Notes under the pieces: model-generated
What the model saw: the letters and a program-made list of their open reading frames with translations, nothing else
What the model was told of the DNA's origin: nothing
Database searches by the model: none
Shown: one piece after another, positions 1 to 7,445 of the stretch
Layout of the letters: each line of letters opens with the position of its first letter
Numbering within the stretch: position 1 is the stretch's first letter
Translations under genes and position numbers: made by a program
Assembly: GCF_029889845.1 (NCBI RefSeq)
Contig: NZ_JARANV010000012.1
Location: 45,762 to 109,761, forward strand
Reading direction: 5' to 3'
From: Halomonas sp. 25-S5
Lineage (GTDB): Bacteria > Pseudomonadota > Gammaproteobacteria > Pseudomonadales > Halomonadaceae
DNA: 64,000 nucleotides

Positions 1-722
1 GGCACCACCCAGAGCGCGACGACGCCGAGGATCACAGCAATGCCGAGACCCAGGTCGCGCCACGCCAGGGGCACCGCCTGTCGCCGCCAGGCCAGCAGGG
101 CCCAGATCGGCAGCATCAGCAGCGGCAGGAAGCCCACCCCCTTGGTGAGGATGCCCAGGCCCATGCCGGCGCAGCCGATGAACCACCAGCGACGGGCGGG
201 GCCCAGCAGGGCATGGCGCAGCATGCCGTAGGCGCCCAGCATGATGAAGAAGGTGACCAGCATGTCGATCTGGGCGGTGCGCGCCTGCAGCCCGAACTGG
301 AAGCTCGAGAGCAGGGTCAGTCCGGCCAGCAGCGCCACCCGGCGGCCGTGCAGCCGACGGGTCAGGTCCATGACCAGCGCCAGGGTGCCCAGCGCACCCG
401 CCAGCGAGGGTAGCAGGAAGCCCAGCCGCACCGATCCCGTGAGCTGGATCGAGGCGGCCATGGCCCACATGAAGATCGGCGGTTTGTCGGGGTAGGGTTC
501 GCCGGCCCGGTGGGGGATCCACCACTGTCCCGTCCTGAGCATTTCCAGGGCGTTGAGGGCGAAGCGAGGCTCGTCGGCTGGCCAGGGGTCGCGCAGGCCG
601 ATCCCGACGCCGAGAAACAGCGCGGCCAGCGCCAGCAGCCAGAGCCAGTGCAGCGACGGCAGGCGGTGCAGGTAGGCGGGGCGCGGCAGGGTGGCGGTTC
701 GGCGTGGACGCAAGGCGATCAT
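1..722 (-). CDS. ArnT-like family 39 glycosyltransferase, 3' part beyond window
   Basis: The reverse strand reads without a stop from ATG at 722 to the left edge (240 codons). After a basic N-terminus and one membrane segment comes the motif RDPWPADEPRFALNALEML, typical of the first periplasmic loop of GT39/PMT_2 enzymes such as ArnT, which move a sugar from a polyprenyl-phosphate carrier onto lipid A or another envelope acceptor. Several more hydrophobic segments follow. Its ATG overlaps the TGA of the upstream gene by four bases (ATGA), so the two are translationally coupled. The acceptor is not known; no arnA or arnB homologue is in view, so aminoarabinose is not implied. The C-terminal part cannot be judged. 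Confidence 0.85.
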   Translation of the reverse strand, partial: MIALRPRRTATLPRPAYLHRLPSLHWLWLLALAALFLGVGIGLRDPWPADEPRFALNALEMLRTGQWWIPHRAGEPYPDKPPIFMWAMAASIQLTGSVRLGFLLPSLAGALGTLALVMDLTRRLHGRRVALLAGLTLLSSFQFGLQARTAQIDMLVTFFIMLGAYGMLRHALLGPARRWWFIGCAGMGLGILTKGVGFLPLLMLPIWALLAWRRQAVPLAWRDLGLGIAVILGVVALWVV

Positions 723-1000
723 GTCTTGTCCCGCTGCTCTCGGACCTCACGACGGATCAGCATCAGGTTGCGAGCATAGATGAACAGCCCGGCGCCTTGG
801 CCGGCGATGAACACCGGGTCGCGACGGTAGATCGCATAGGCCAGCAGGGTCGCTCCACCGGCCAGGCTGAAGAACCAGAAGGCGCGGGGCATGATGCTGC
901 GCCGCGCTCGCTCGCTGGCCAGCCACTGGACCAGGAAGCGGGCGGAGAACAGCGCCTGGCCCAGGAAGCCGATGCCCAGCCAGAGCCACTCGGGTGTCAT
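719..1000 (-). CDS. Lipid-A-biosynthesis N-terminal domain (LAB_N) small membrane protein
   Basis: A 93-residue protein that starts MTPEWLWLGIGFLGQALFSARFLVQW and has three hydrophobic segments. The FxxRFLVQW..S core and the later PRAFWFFS match the LAB_N family, small membrane proteins found beside GT2 and GT39 glycosyltransferases and thought to help move or present lipid-linked sugars. The ATG at 1000 was chosen because it overlaps the stop of the GT2 gene by four bases; the frame is open further upstream but reads as non-coding sequence inside the GT2 gene. It is the middle gene of a three-gene coupled operon. The biochemical role is inferred from context only. Confidence 0.82.
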   Translation of the reverse strand: MTPEWLWLGIGFLGQALFSARFLVQWLASERARRSIMPRAFWFFSLAGGATLLAYAIYRRDPVFIAGQGAGLFIYARNLMLIRREVREQRDKT

Positions 1001-1758
1001 GACGTGCCCTCCGTCCCGGTCGTCCGGCTGTCCGGGGTGTGTGCCTCGAGCACGGCCGGCAGGCGTGAGCGACGGCGCAGCCATATCACGCCGACCATGT
1101 CGATGATGCCGGCCCAGAGCCGGTTGTTGAGGCCGTAGTGCGAGCGGCCGGCGCCGCGGGGGCGGTGGTTGACCGGCAACGAGACGCAGCGACCGCCCTG
1201 GGTCTGGATCAGCGCCGGCAGGAAGCGGTGCATGTGATCGAAGTAGGGCAGGCACAGGAAGGCGCTGCGCTCGATCACCTTCAGCCCGCAGCCGGTATCC
1301 GGTGTCTCGTCACGGAGCAGCCGGACCCGCACGCCATTGGCGATGCGCGAGGAGACCCGCTTGAGCCAGTCGTCGTGACGGGTGGTGCGGTGGCCGGCCA
1401 CCAGGCTGACATCGCCCTGGCAGGCCCGCTCGATCAGGCTCGGCAGGTCGGCGGGGTCGTTCTGGCCATCGCCGTCGAGGGTCGCCAGCCAGGTCCCCCG
1501 GGCGGCACGGGCCGCCTGCCACACCGAGGTGCTCTGGCCGGCGCTCCGGTCATGGCGCAGCGGGCGCAGCCGCGGGTCCTGCGCGGCCCGCGCCACGAGC
1601 TGCGCCCAGGTCTCATCCCGGGAGGCGTCGTCCACGACCAGCACCTCGTGCTCGATGGCGGCCAGAGCAGCGGCGATCTCGTCCAGCAGGCCAGGGAGGT
1701 TGCCCGCTTCGTCCCGGGCGGGAATGATCACGGATACCAGTGGGGAGCTTGAGGTCAC
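997..1758 (-). CDS. Family 2 glycosyltransferase (polyprenyl-phosphate sugar synthase-like)
   Basis: About 253 residues with a GT-A fold signature: VSVIIPARDEAGN near the N-terminus, VLVVDDASRDET, and the metal-binding LATLDGDGQNDP. The family (ArnC, DPM1 and relatives) transfers a nucleotide-sugar to undecaprenyl phosphate at the cytoplasmic face. A short hydrophobic stretch (WAGIIDMVGVIWL) near the C-terminus may anchor it, but the two large C-terminal membrane helices of ArnC or GtrB are absent. The GTG at 1758 is preferred because AAGGAG lies 11 bases upstream; an ATG at 1809 would add 17 non-conserved residues. It heads the operon: this enzyme charges the carrier, and the GT39 enzyme downstream would use it. 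Confidence 0.85.
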   Translation of the reverse strand: MTSSSPLVSVIIPARDEAGNLPGLLDEIAAALAAIEHEVLVVDDASRDETWAQLVARAAQDPRLRPLRHDRSAGQSTSVWQAARAARGTWLATLDGDGQNDPADLPSLIERACQGDVSLVAGHRTTRHDDWLKRVSSRIANGVRVRLLRDETPDTGCGLKVIERSAFLCLPYFDHMHRFLPALIQTQGGRCVSLPVNHRPRGAGRSHYGLNNRLWAGIIDMVGVIWLRRRSRLPAVLEAHTPDSRTTGTEGTS

Positions 1759-1954
1759 AGCGGGGACTTCTCCTTTGAAACGGTGCTTGCCGGGATGGAA
1801 TCCTGCCACCCCAGTCTTACCATAGGCTTATGGGCGCAAAATAGCGGCTATTGTCGGATCATCGGATCCTGCCGAAAATAGCGCTATAGTAGCCCATGGA
1901 GGGCTGGGGCCGCGAGGCGCCTCAGCGCTTTGGGGCTGATAGGGCATTACCGCG

Positions 1955-3988
1955 TCATCCCGACGTCTCCCAGGCCAGGATGAGGCGACCATCCCACTCC
2001 CCCGGGGAATGCATGGGTCGTTCGATCATGACCCGTTCACCCAGGCTCTCCGCTAACCGATCCCTGGCGGCATTGGTGGTGGGCAGGGCCCGATCCAAGG
2101 GCACCAGCCCGAGAAGCTGGTAGCGGCGCCGGGTCACCACCGACCCGATCCACAGTGGCATCCCGGTGGCGGTCTCGTCGCGGGTCAGCTTGACGTTGGT
2201 CGCCCACACCTGAAGGACCATACGCATCGACGGTGAGCCGTCGATGGCATGGGTCAATTGCAGCGCCGGGGCGCGTCCGTCATGCAGCCGAGGCAGAACG
2301 GGCAGGCCCGCGGTGGTCGTTCCGGCGCCGAGCCATTGCACGGTGCTGCTCAGGTTCCACGGGATACGGGGCTGCCAGCCGTGACGGCCGAGTTCCCGCT
2401 CGAGCGCCGCCAGCTCACCGGCCCACTGCAGTGTCATCGGCTCCTCGCTTTCCCCTCCCAGGTCGATCCGCCGGTCGGGCAATTGACGGTAGGCATGGTC
2501 ACGCCAGTCCCCCAGCGATAGTTGCTGCTGTTCCGGTGACGGCAGGTAGCGCGCCTGGTCGTCGGCGAATCGACCGAGGACGTGCCAGGGCCAGGCGATG
2601 GCCAGCGTCAGCAGGGCAACCCCCACCAGGCCTCTCGGGTCGAGCGAGCGGGGCCGGTGTCGTGTGTAACCGATGGCCAGCAGCGTGACCCAGGCCGTGG
2701 CGACGGCGATGCCGGCGATGACGTCGGCCAGCCAGTGTGCCCCCAGGTAGAGCCGCGAGAAGGCAATCAGCATGACCGGGACACTGACGCTGGAGATCAC
2801 CCACACGCGCCGGCGCGGGCTCAGCTCACGGGCGATGAGGAAGCCCAGGAAGCCGTAGAGGACGGCATTGAGGGTGGCGTGACCACTGGGGAACGAAAAC
2901 GCCTCCCAGCCGCTGTACAACGCCGTGGGGCGTGGCCAATGGACGGCCCACTTGATGAGCGGGGTGAAGAGGGCGGCGCCACCGATCGCGGCGATCCAGT
3001 AGCCCGCCGCCTGCCAGGCGCGACACCAGAGTAGCCAGCCCAGCATGACCCCCGTCAGTATCACGACGATGACACTGTCACCCAGCTCGGTGATGGCCAG
3101 CATCAGGTGGTCGCCCCAGGTGGTGCGAAGGCCCTGCAGGAAATGGAACACCGCCTGGTTGGCCTGGACGAGCGGGTCACCCGTGACGATATCCTCGAGA
3201 ATCCCCAGGAACAGCCAGAGGGAGCCGGCGAGGATCGCGGCACCCACCAGGAGCGCGCGGGTCTCGGATCGCTCGGGCTGCAGGAGGCCCCGTACCAGGC
3301 GCTTTGTCCGGGTATCCCCCTCGGCACTCCAGAGAACCACCCGGTTTTGGAGCAGCACCAACCCGCGGAGACCTGAGCCGAGAAGAATATGGCGGGTCAG
3401 CCATACCACGATCCAGATGAGCAGGGCCAACAGCACCAGGAATAGCGTCAATCGTCCTGCTATCTGCGCGATGAGATGCAGCGAGGCCCCGAGTGCTACC
3501 CCGGCGATGACATGGCTCGTCGCCCAGACCAGCGCCGAGACGATGTTGAAGGCGTAAAAACGAGTCGGTGACATGCCGGACATGCCGGCGACCAGCGGGA
3601 CGAAGGCTCTCGGCCCCTGAACGAACCGAGCCAGGAAGACCCCCTTGCCGCCATGGCGAGTGAAGAACCCCTCGGCCTGGGTGACGAGCCGGGGGTAACG
3701 GCGCAACGGCCACATCGCGATCAGCCGCTGCTCGTAGCGTCGGCCGAGCCAGAACGAGAGACCATCCCCGATCACGGCGCCTGCGATGGCGGCGATGATC
3801 AGTGGCCACACGCCGAGCGCACCAGAGGGAACCAAGGCACCGATACCCACGATCAACACCGAGCCGGGCACGATGATGCCGACCACCGGAATCGACTCGG
3901 CCATGGCGAAAAGCCCGACCAGCAGGTAAGCCAGTAACCAGTGTTGGGCCGAGGCGGCGGTGAGGTCCGCGACGAGGGTGTCGATCAT
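1955..3988 (-). CDS. DedA - PAP2 phosphatase - LssY_C fusion membrane protein
   Basis: A 677-residue polytopic protein with three modules. Residues 1-200 are a DedA/VTT domain (ESIPVVGIIVPGS, and the GxxFxARFxxGxRxFxPxxAG pattern at about 115-135). Residues 245-440 are a PAP2 lipid phosphatase with all three active-site motifs: K346..RP354, PSGH 367-370 and SR 411-412 with H418 and D422. Residues 480-677 are a soluble LssY_C-type domain. PAP2 enzymes dephosphorylate lipid pyrophosphates such as undecaprenyl-PP, and DedA proteins take part in flipping of the same carrier, so recycling of a lipid carrier or a phospholipid phosphate is the likely job. The LssY_C domain is of unknown function. 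It lies 196 bases downstream of the glycosyltransferase start, transcribed toward its own separate end. Confidence 0.88.
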   Translation of the reverse strand: MIDTLVADLTAASAQHWLLAYLLVGLFAMAESIPVVGIIVPGSVLIVGIGALVPSGALGVWPLIIAAIAGAVIGDGLSFWLGRRYEQRLIAMWPLRRYPRLVTQAEGFFTRHGGKGVFLARFVQGPRAFVPLVAGMSGMSPTRFYAFNIVSALVWATSHVIAGVALGASLHLIAQIAGRLTLFLVLLALLIWIVVWLTRHILLGSGLRGLVLLQNRVVLWSAEGDTRTKRLVRGLLQPERSETRALLVGAAILAGSLWLFLGILEDIVTGDPLVQANQAVFHFLQGLRTTWGDHLMLAITELGDSVIVVILTGVMLGWLLWCRAWQAAGYWIAAIGGAALFTPLIKWAVHWPRPTALYSGWEAFSFPSGHATLNAVLYGFLGFLIARELSPRRRVWVISSVSVPVMLIAFSRLYLGAHWLADVIAGIAVATAWVTLLAIGYTRHRPRSLDPRGLVGVALLTLAIAWPWHVLGRFADDQARYLPSPEQQQLSLGDWRDHAYRQLPDRRIDLGGESEEPMTLQWAGELAALERELGRHGWQPRIPWNLSSTVQWLGAGTTTAGLPVLPRLHDGRAPALQLTHAIDGSPSMRMVLQVWATNVKLTRDETATGMPLWIGSVVTRRRYQLLGLVPLDRALPTTNAARDRLAESLGERVMIERPMHSPGEWDGRLILAWETSG

Positions 3989-4038
3989 GGCGATGTTCCC
4001 GTGCGGCGAGGAGAAGGGGCAGGGGGCCGGTGATCAGG

Positions 4039-4845
4039 CTAGCCGATGCCATGGGTCAGGCGGGCCAGCGGATCCTGGCGGAAATAGCGTGACAGCAGCC
4101 CGTAGAGCGCCGGATAGGCGCGGTGGAGCCGGCCGGGGTCGCTGAAGAAGTGCTCGCAGCAGACCGCGAAGCACTCGCCGGGGTGGCTCGCCGCATAGTC
4201 GTCGATGGGCGTCGGCTCGCGGTGTGCCAGGCGCGACTGGAGGTCCTCCCAGACCTCGCTGAAGACTCGGTGCCACTCCTGCGGATCGATCTCCCGGGGG
4301 AGTGGCGGGAAGCCATCCGCGTCCGGGGAATTGCCCAGGTCGAGCTTGTGGGCGAACTCATGGATCAGCACATTGAAGCCATCGAGCCCGCCGCTGGCCA
4401 TGAGATCGGGAAAGGAGACCACCACCGGCCCCTGGTAGGAGGTCTCGCCGGCGCGCTCGTCGACATAGGCATGGACCACACCGGCCTCGTCCATCTCCTC
4501 CACCTGGCGCTGGAAGGCCTCGGGCAGGATCAGAATCTCGTGGACGTTGGCGAAGGCCTCGCGGTGCTCGTCCTCCTCCCAGCCCAGCGTCAGCAGGCAG
4601 ACCTGGGCCGCCAGGGCCAGCCGCGCGGGCGGATCGAACTCGGTGGTTTCGGCGAGTTCGGGATGCAGGCTCAGGCGCTTGGCATGCACGAACCGCCAGG
4701 CGCGATGGCCGAGCCGCTCGGCCTGGTCGTCGGGCAGGGCGGCGAGCAGTGCCACTCGGCCACGGGCCTCGCGCCAGCTCTCCTCGGGAAAGGGGTGGCG
4801 TTGCTCGAAGCCACGCAGCCCCAGGCGCCATAGCTTGCCGAACAT
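4039..4845 (-). CDS. mtfA: MtfA family zinc metallopeptidase (M90)
   Basis: A 268-residue protein with the zinc-binding HEFAH motif at residues 162-166 followed by KLDLG, and the family-typical LHPELAETTEF and PGECFAVCCEHFF segments. In E. coli, MtfA binds and inactivates the glucose repressor Mlc and so derepresses ptsG; it also has aminopeptidase activity. It is cytoplasmic, with no signal peptide. The start sits only three bases after the stop of the GNAT-nitrilase gene, so the two are probably cotranscribed. No Mlc homologue is in the window, and the regulatory target here is unknown. Confidence 0.9.
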   Translation of the reverse strand: MFGKLWRLGLRGFEQRHPFPEESWREARGRVALLAALPDDQAERLGHRAWRFVHAKRLSLHPELAETTEFDPPARLALAAQVCLLTLGWEEDEHREAFANVHEILILPEAFQRQVEEMDEAGVVHAYVDERAGETSYQGPVVVSFPDLMASGGLDGFNVLIHEFAHKLDLGNSPDADGFPPLPREIDPQEWHRVFSEVWEDLQSRLAHREPTPIDDYAASHPGECFAVCCEHFFSDPGRLHRAYPALYGLLSRYFRQDPLARLTHGIG

Positions 4846-4848
4846 GGG

Positions 4849-6435
4849 TCAGCCGTCTTCCGGGTTGGCCCCGGCTGGCCGGCTACCGGACTTCCAGGAC
4901 CAGTCTCTCCAGCGCAGGTCGAAGAGATCCTTGCGGCGATCCTTGAGGTTGGTCACCGAGCCTTCGGCGCGCACCACCGTCAGGCGGGTCAGGTCGAGGT
5001 CCGAGAACATGATCATCTCGGTGTTGGGCGTGGTCTCGGAGAGCACGGCATCGTGGGGGAAGGCGAAGTCCGAGGGCGAGAAGACCGACGACTGGGCGTA
5101 CTGGATCTCCATGTTCTCGATGGAGGGCACGTTGCCCACGCTGCCGCACAGCACCACGTAGCATTCGTTCTCGATGGCCCGGGCCTGAGCGCAGTGGCGC
5201 ACCCGCAGGTAGCCGTTCTTGGTATCGGTCCAGAAGGGCACGAAGAGGATGTCCATGTCCTGGTCGGCGAGCAGCCGCGAAAGCTCGGGAAATTCCACGT
5301 CGTAGCAGATCTGGATGCCCACCCGGCCGGCATCGGTCTGGAACACCAGCAGTTCGTCGCCGCCTTCGATCACCCAGTCGCGGCGCTCCTGGGGCGTGAT
5401 GTGCAGCTTGGCCTGGCGCTCGATCTCGCCGTCGCGATGGCAGAGATAGGCGATGTTGTAGAGGCGCTCGTCCTCGCCCACCTCGATCATCGAGCCGGCG
5501 ATGATATTGATGTTGTACGAGACCGCCATGCGCGACAGCTCGGTCTTGAACTGCTCGGTGAAGCCGGCCAGGAAACGGATGGCGGCCATCTGATCCTGCT
5601 GGGCGGCACGGTCCTGAAGGCCCATCAGCGGCGCGTTGAACAGCTCCGGGAAGACCGCGAAGTCGCTCTGGTAGTCGGCCAGCGCATCGACGAAGTACTC
5701 CACCTGCTGCAGCACCGCCTCCACCGAGTCGATCTCGCGCATCTGCCACTGCACGGCGCCGACGCGCACCTGGGTGGGGCGGTTTTCCAGTACCCGCTCC
5801 GCCGGCTCGAAGAGGATGTTGTTCCACTCCAGCAGGGTGGCGTAGCCCTGCGACTTCTGGTCCTCCGGCAGGTACTTGTGCAGCAGGCGCTTGACCTGGA
5901 AGTCGTTGGCCAGCTGGAAGGAGAGGATGGGATCGTGAATCTCCTTGCGGGCCACCTTGTCAAGGTACTCGGCCGGGGAGAGCTCGTGGGCATGCTCGTG
6001 GTACTGGGGGATGCGCCCGCCGGCCAGGATCGCCCTGAGGTTCATGGAGCGACACAATTCCTTGCGCGCCTCGTAGAGGCGCCGGCCCAGCCGGTAGCCG
6101 CGATAGTCCGGATGGATCAGCACGTCGAGCCCGTACATGGCATCGCCATCGGGCTCGTTGAGGATGGTCTCGCGCTTGCCGATCAGGTCGTCGTAGCGGT
6201 GGGGGTTGGAGAAGGTGTCGTAGTCGACCAGCGCCGTCAGCGCCACGCCGACGATGGTCTCGTCATCCTCGATGACGATCTGCCCGTCGGGGAACTCCTT
6301 GATCAGCTTGTTGATGGTCGTCTCTGGCCAGGCGCCGCCGATGTCGTCGTAGACCCGGTCCATCAGCGCCTGTAGCTGGGGATAATCGTCCGGGGTCAGG
6401 TTGCGCAGGTTGAGGTGCAGGTCGTCGAGCGACAT
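4849..6435 (-). CDS. GNAT acetyltransferase - carbon-nitrogen hydrolase fusion
   Basis: A 528-residue two-domain protein. Residues 10-200 form a GNAT domain with the acetyl-CoA loop HPDYRGYRLGRRL at 109-120. Residues 222-515 form a nitrilase-superfamily domain with the complete catalytic triad E264 (VFPELF), K343 (QAKLHITPQE) and C377 (QICYDVEFPE). Start: GGAAGG lies seven bases before the ATG. The architecture recurs in proteobacteria, but I know of no assigned reaction; an amidase coupled to N-acyl transfer is the obvious reading. It is directly upstream of mtfA in the same transcript. Both active sites look intact, so it is unlikely to be a decayed fusion. Confidence 0.9.
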   Translation of the reverse strand: MSLDDLHLNLRNLTPDDYPQLQALMDRVYDDIGGAWPETTINKLIKEFPDGQIVIEDDETIVGVALTALVDYDTFSNPHRYDDLIGKRETILNEPDGDAMYGLDVLIHPDYRGYRLGRRLYEARKELCRSMNLRAILAGGRIPQYHEHAHELSPAEYLDKVARKEIHDPILSFQLANDFQVKRLLHKYLPEDQKSQGYATLLEWNNILFEPAERVLENRPTQVRVGAVQWQMREIDSVEAVLQQVEYFVDALADYQSDFAVFPELFNAPLMGLQDRAAQQDQMAAIRFLAGFTEQFKTELSRMAVSYNINIIAGSMIEVGEDERLYNIAYLCHRDGEIERQAKLHITPQERRDWVIEGGDELLVFQTDAGRVGIQICYDVEFPELSRLLADQDMDILFVPFWTDTKNGYLRVRHCAQARAIENECYVVLCGSVGNVPSIENMEIQYAQSSVFSPSDFAFPHDAVLSETTPNTEMIMFSDLDLTRLTVVRAEGSVTNLKDRRKDLFDLRWRDWSWKSGSRPAGANPEDG

Positions 6436-6486
6436 GGCGCGTCCTTCCTTCGGGTCAGGGGGCAGTCTCGCCGCAGTCTACCATGC

Positions 6487-6696
6487 TCAGCCCGGGCCCC
6501 GGTCGAGGCGCGTCGTCCGTGCCGGCGGCCGTCCCAGTGGCCGGGTGAGGGTCTGGGTCATGATGACCCCCGCCAGCACCAGAGCGCCGCCCAGAACGTG
6601 GAAGGCGATGCTGCCCACGGTGAGCTGGTTGATGGTCATGTTGCCCGACCAGATCAGGACGGCGCCCAGCGGGGGAAGGAAGTAGAGCAATGGCAT
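6487..6696 (-). pseudogene. Internally deleted DMT/EamA-family transporter remnant
   Basis: A 69-codon open frame preceded by GAGG five bases from its ATG. Residues 1-32 read like the very start of a ten-helix EamA (drug/metabolite) transporter, first helix PLLYFLPPLGAVLIWSGN followed by INQLTVGSI. Residues 33-50 (FHVLGGALVLAGVIMTQ) read like the last helix of the same family. The roughly 230 residues that should lie between are missing, so an in-frame internal deletion is inferred. It starts just past the terminator of the glcG-like gene and so would need its own promoter. It may be translated as a two-helix relic but is unlikely to transport anything. Confidence 0.6.
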
Positions 6697-6714
6697 GGAA
6701 ACCTCGTTACCAAC

Positions 6715-6740
6715 GAAAAGCCCCTGCGCTTGGCAGGGGC
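6715..6740 (-). terminator. Rho-independent terminator of the glc operon
   Basis: Eight-base-pair GC stem (GCCCCTGC at 6720-6727 paired with GCAGGGGC at 6733-6740, five-base loop) followed on the minus strand by TTTTCG. It lies 27 bases after the stop of the glcG-like gene, in the right orientation to end the glcDEF-glcG transcript. Confidence 0.8.
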
Positions 6741-6766
6741 CTCCCAGCTTACGTCACCAGCCTGGA

Positions 6767-7168
6767 TCAGGTGATGGCGGCGACCGCGGCCTTGGCCACC
6801 TGCACGTCCTGGTCCGGCTTGACCCCGGAGATACCGACGCTGCCGGCCACCTGGCCCTCGACGATCACCGGGACGCCGCCGGCCAGCAGGGCCTCCATCG
6901 GCGCGGTGACGAAGGCGGTACGACCGTTGTTGATCATGTCCTCGAAGACCTGGGTCTCCTTGCGTCCGATGGCGGCATTGCGCGCCTTCTCGGTGGCGAC
7001 GTCGGCGCTGAAGGGCGGGGCACCGTCGAGGCGGCGCAGGCCGAGGAGGTGGCCGCCGTCGTCGGCCACGGCGATGGTCACGGCCCAGCCGTTGGCCTCG
7101 GCTTCCTTCTGGCCAGCGTGCAGCAGGGCGTTGACGTCATCCAGGGTCAGGACGGGCTTGGTGTTCAT
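6767..7168 (-). CDS. GlcG/HbpS-family heme-binding protein
   Basis: A 133-residue protein of the GlcG/HbpS family (Pfam Haem_degrading): LTLDDVNALLHAGQKEAEANGW, VAVADDGGHLLGLRRLDGAP, and the C-terminal GGVPVIVEGQVAGSVGISG. Members bind heme, and glcG is a standard neighbour of glcDEF although its contribution to glycolate oxidation is unclear. AAAGGA lies ten bases before the ATG. It has no signal peptide, unlike secreted HbpS. It is last in the glc operon but separated from glcF by 277 bases holding an intergenic repeat, so a separate promoter is possible. A paralogue lies at 13151. Confidence 0.85.
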   Translation of the reverse strand: MNTKPVLTLDDVNALLHAGQKEAEANGWAVTIAVADDGGHLLGLRRLDGAPPFSADVATEKARNAAIGRKETQVFEDMINNGRTAFVTAPMEALLAGGVPVIVEGQVAGSVGISGVKPDQDVQVAKAAVAAIT

Positions 7169-7189
7169 CAGTAGGATTCCTTTATTTGA

Positions 7190-7445
7190 GTGAAGCTATA
7201 ACGGATAGCAGGACTCGTGGCTGCCTCGTCGGCAAGCCCCGACGTGTCGGACCATCGGGGAGGCGCTGTGAATACATCCTTGTACGCTACCGACGCCCTG
7301 CTTCGCTCTCGCGTCCTGCTCCGCTTGCAGGACCTGTGCTGGCCATCCATGGCCAGCCCGTTCGAAGCGGTGCTTCTCACCCATGGCGTAGGACCTCCCC
7401 TTCGGCTTGCCACCGACGCCCCTCGCTATCAGTTCGAGGTGAGCA
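7190..7445. repeat. Intergenic repeat element, copy A, with stacked inverted repeats
   Basis: The gene-free gap between glcF and the glcG-like gene. Its left part, from 7262 (GGCGCTGTGAA, then GCTACCGACGCC ending at 7297), matches the reverse complement of sequence at 35561-35600. A second shared block is TGGCGTAGGACC near 7384. Within it are small inverted repeats: GTCCTGC/GCAGGAC at 7313-7333, GCTGGCCAT/ATGGCCAGC at 7338-7357 (two-base spacer) and GAAGC/GCTTC at 7365-7377. Short open frames here have no recognisable protein and are not called. It looks like a dispersed structured repeat rather than a gene. Confidence 0.55.

Noticed and set aside
1759..1954. AATAGC-GGCTATT palindrome and other short dyads before the glycosyltransferase operon
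   Set aside because: Too short and unsupported to call as operator or terminator; the promoter of this operon probably lies here but no clear -35/-10 pair could be fixed.
7168..7413. Small open frames inside the glcF-glcG gap
   Set aside because: No ribosome site or recognisable protein; the region is better explained as a structured repeat related to 35521-35610.
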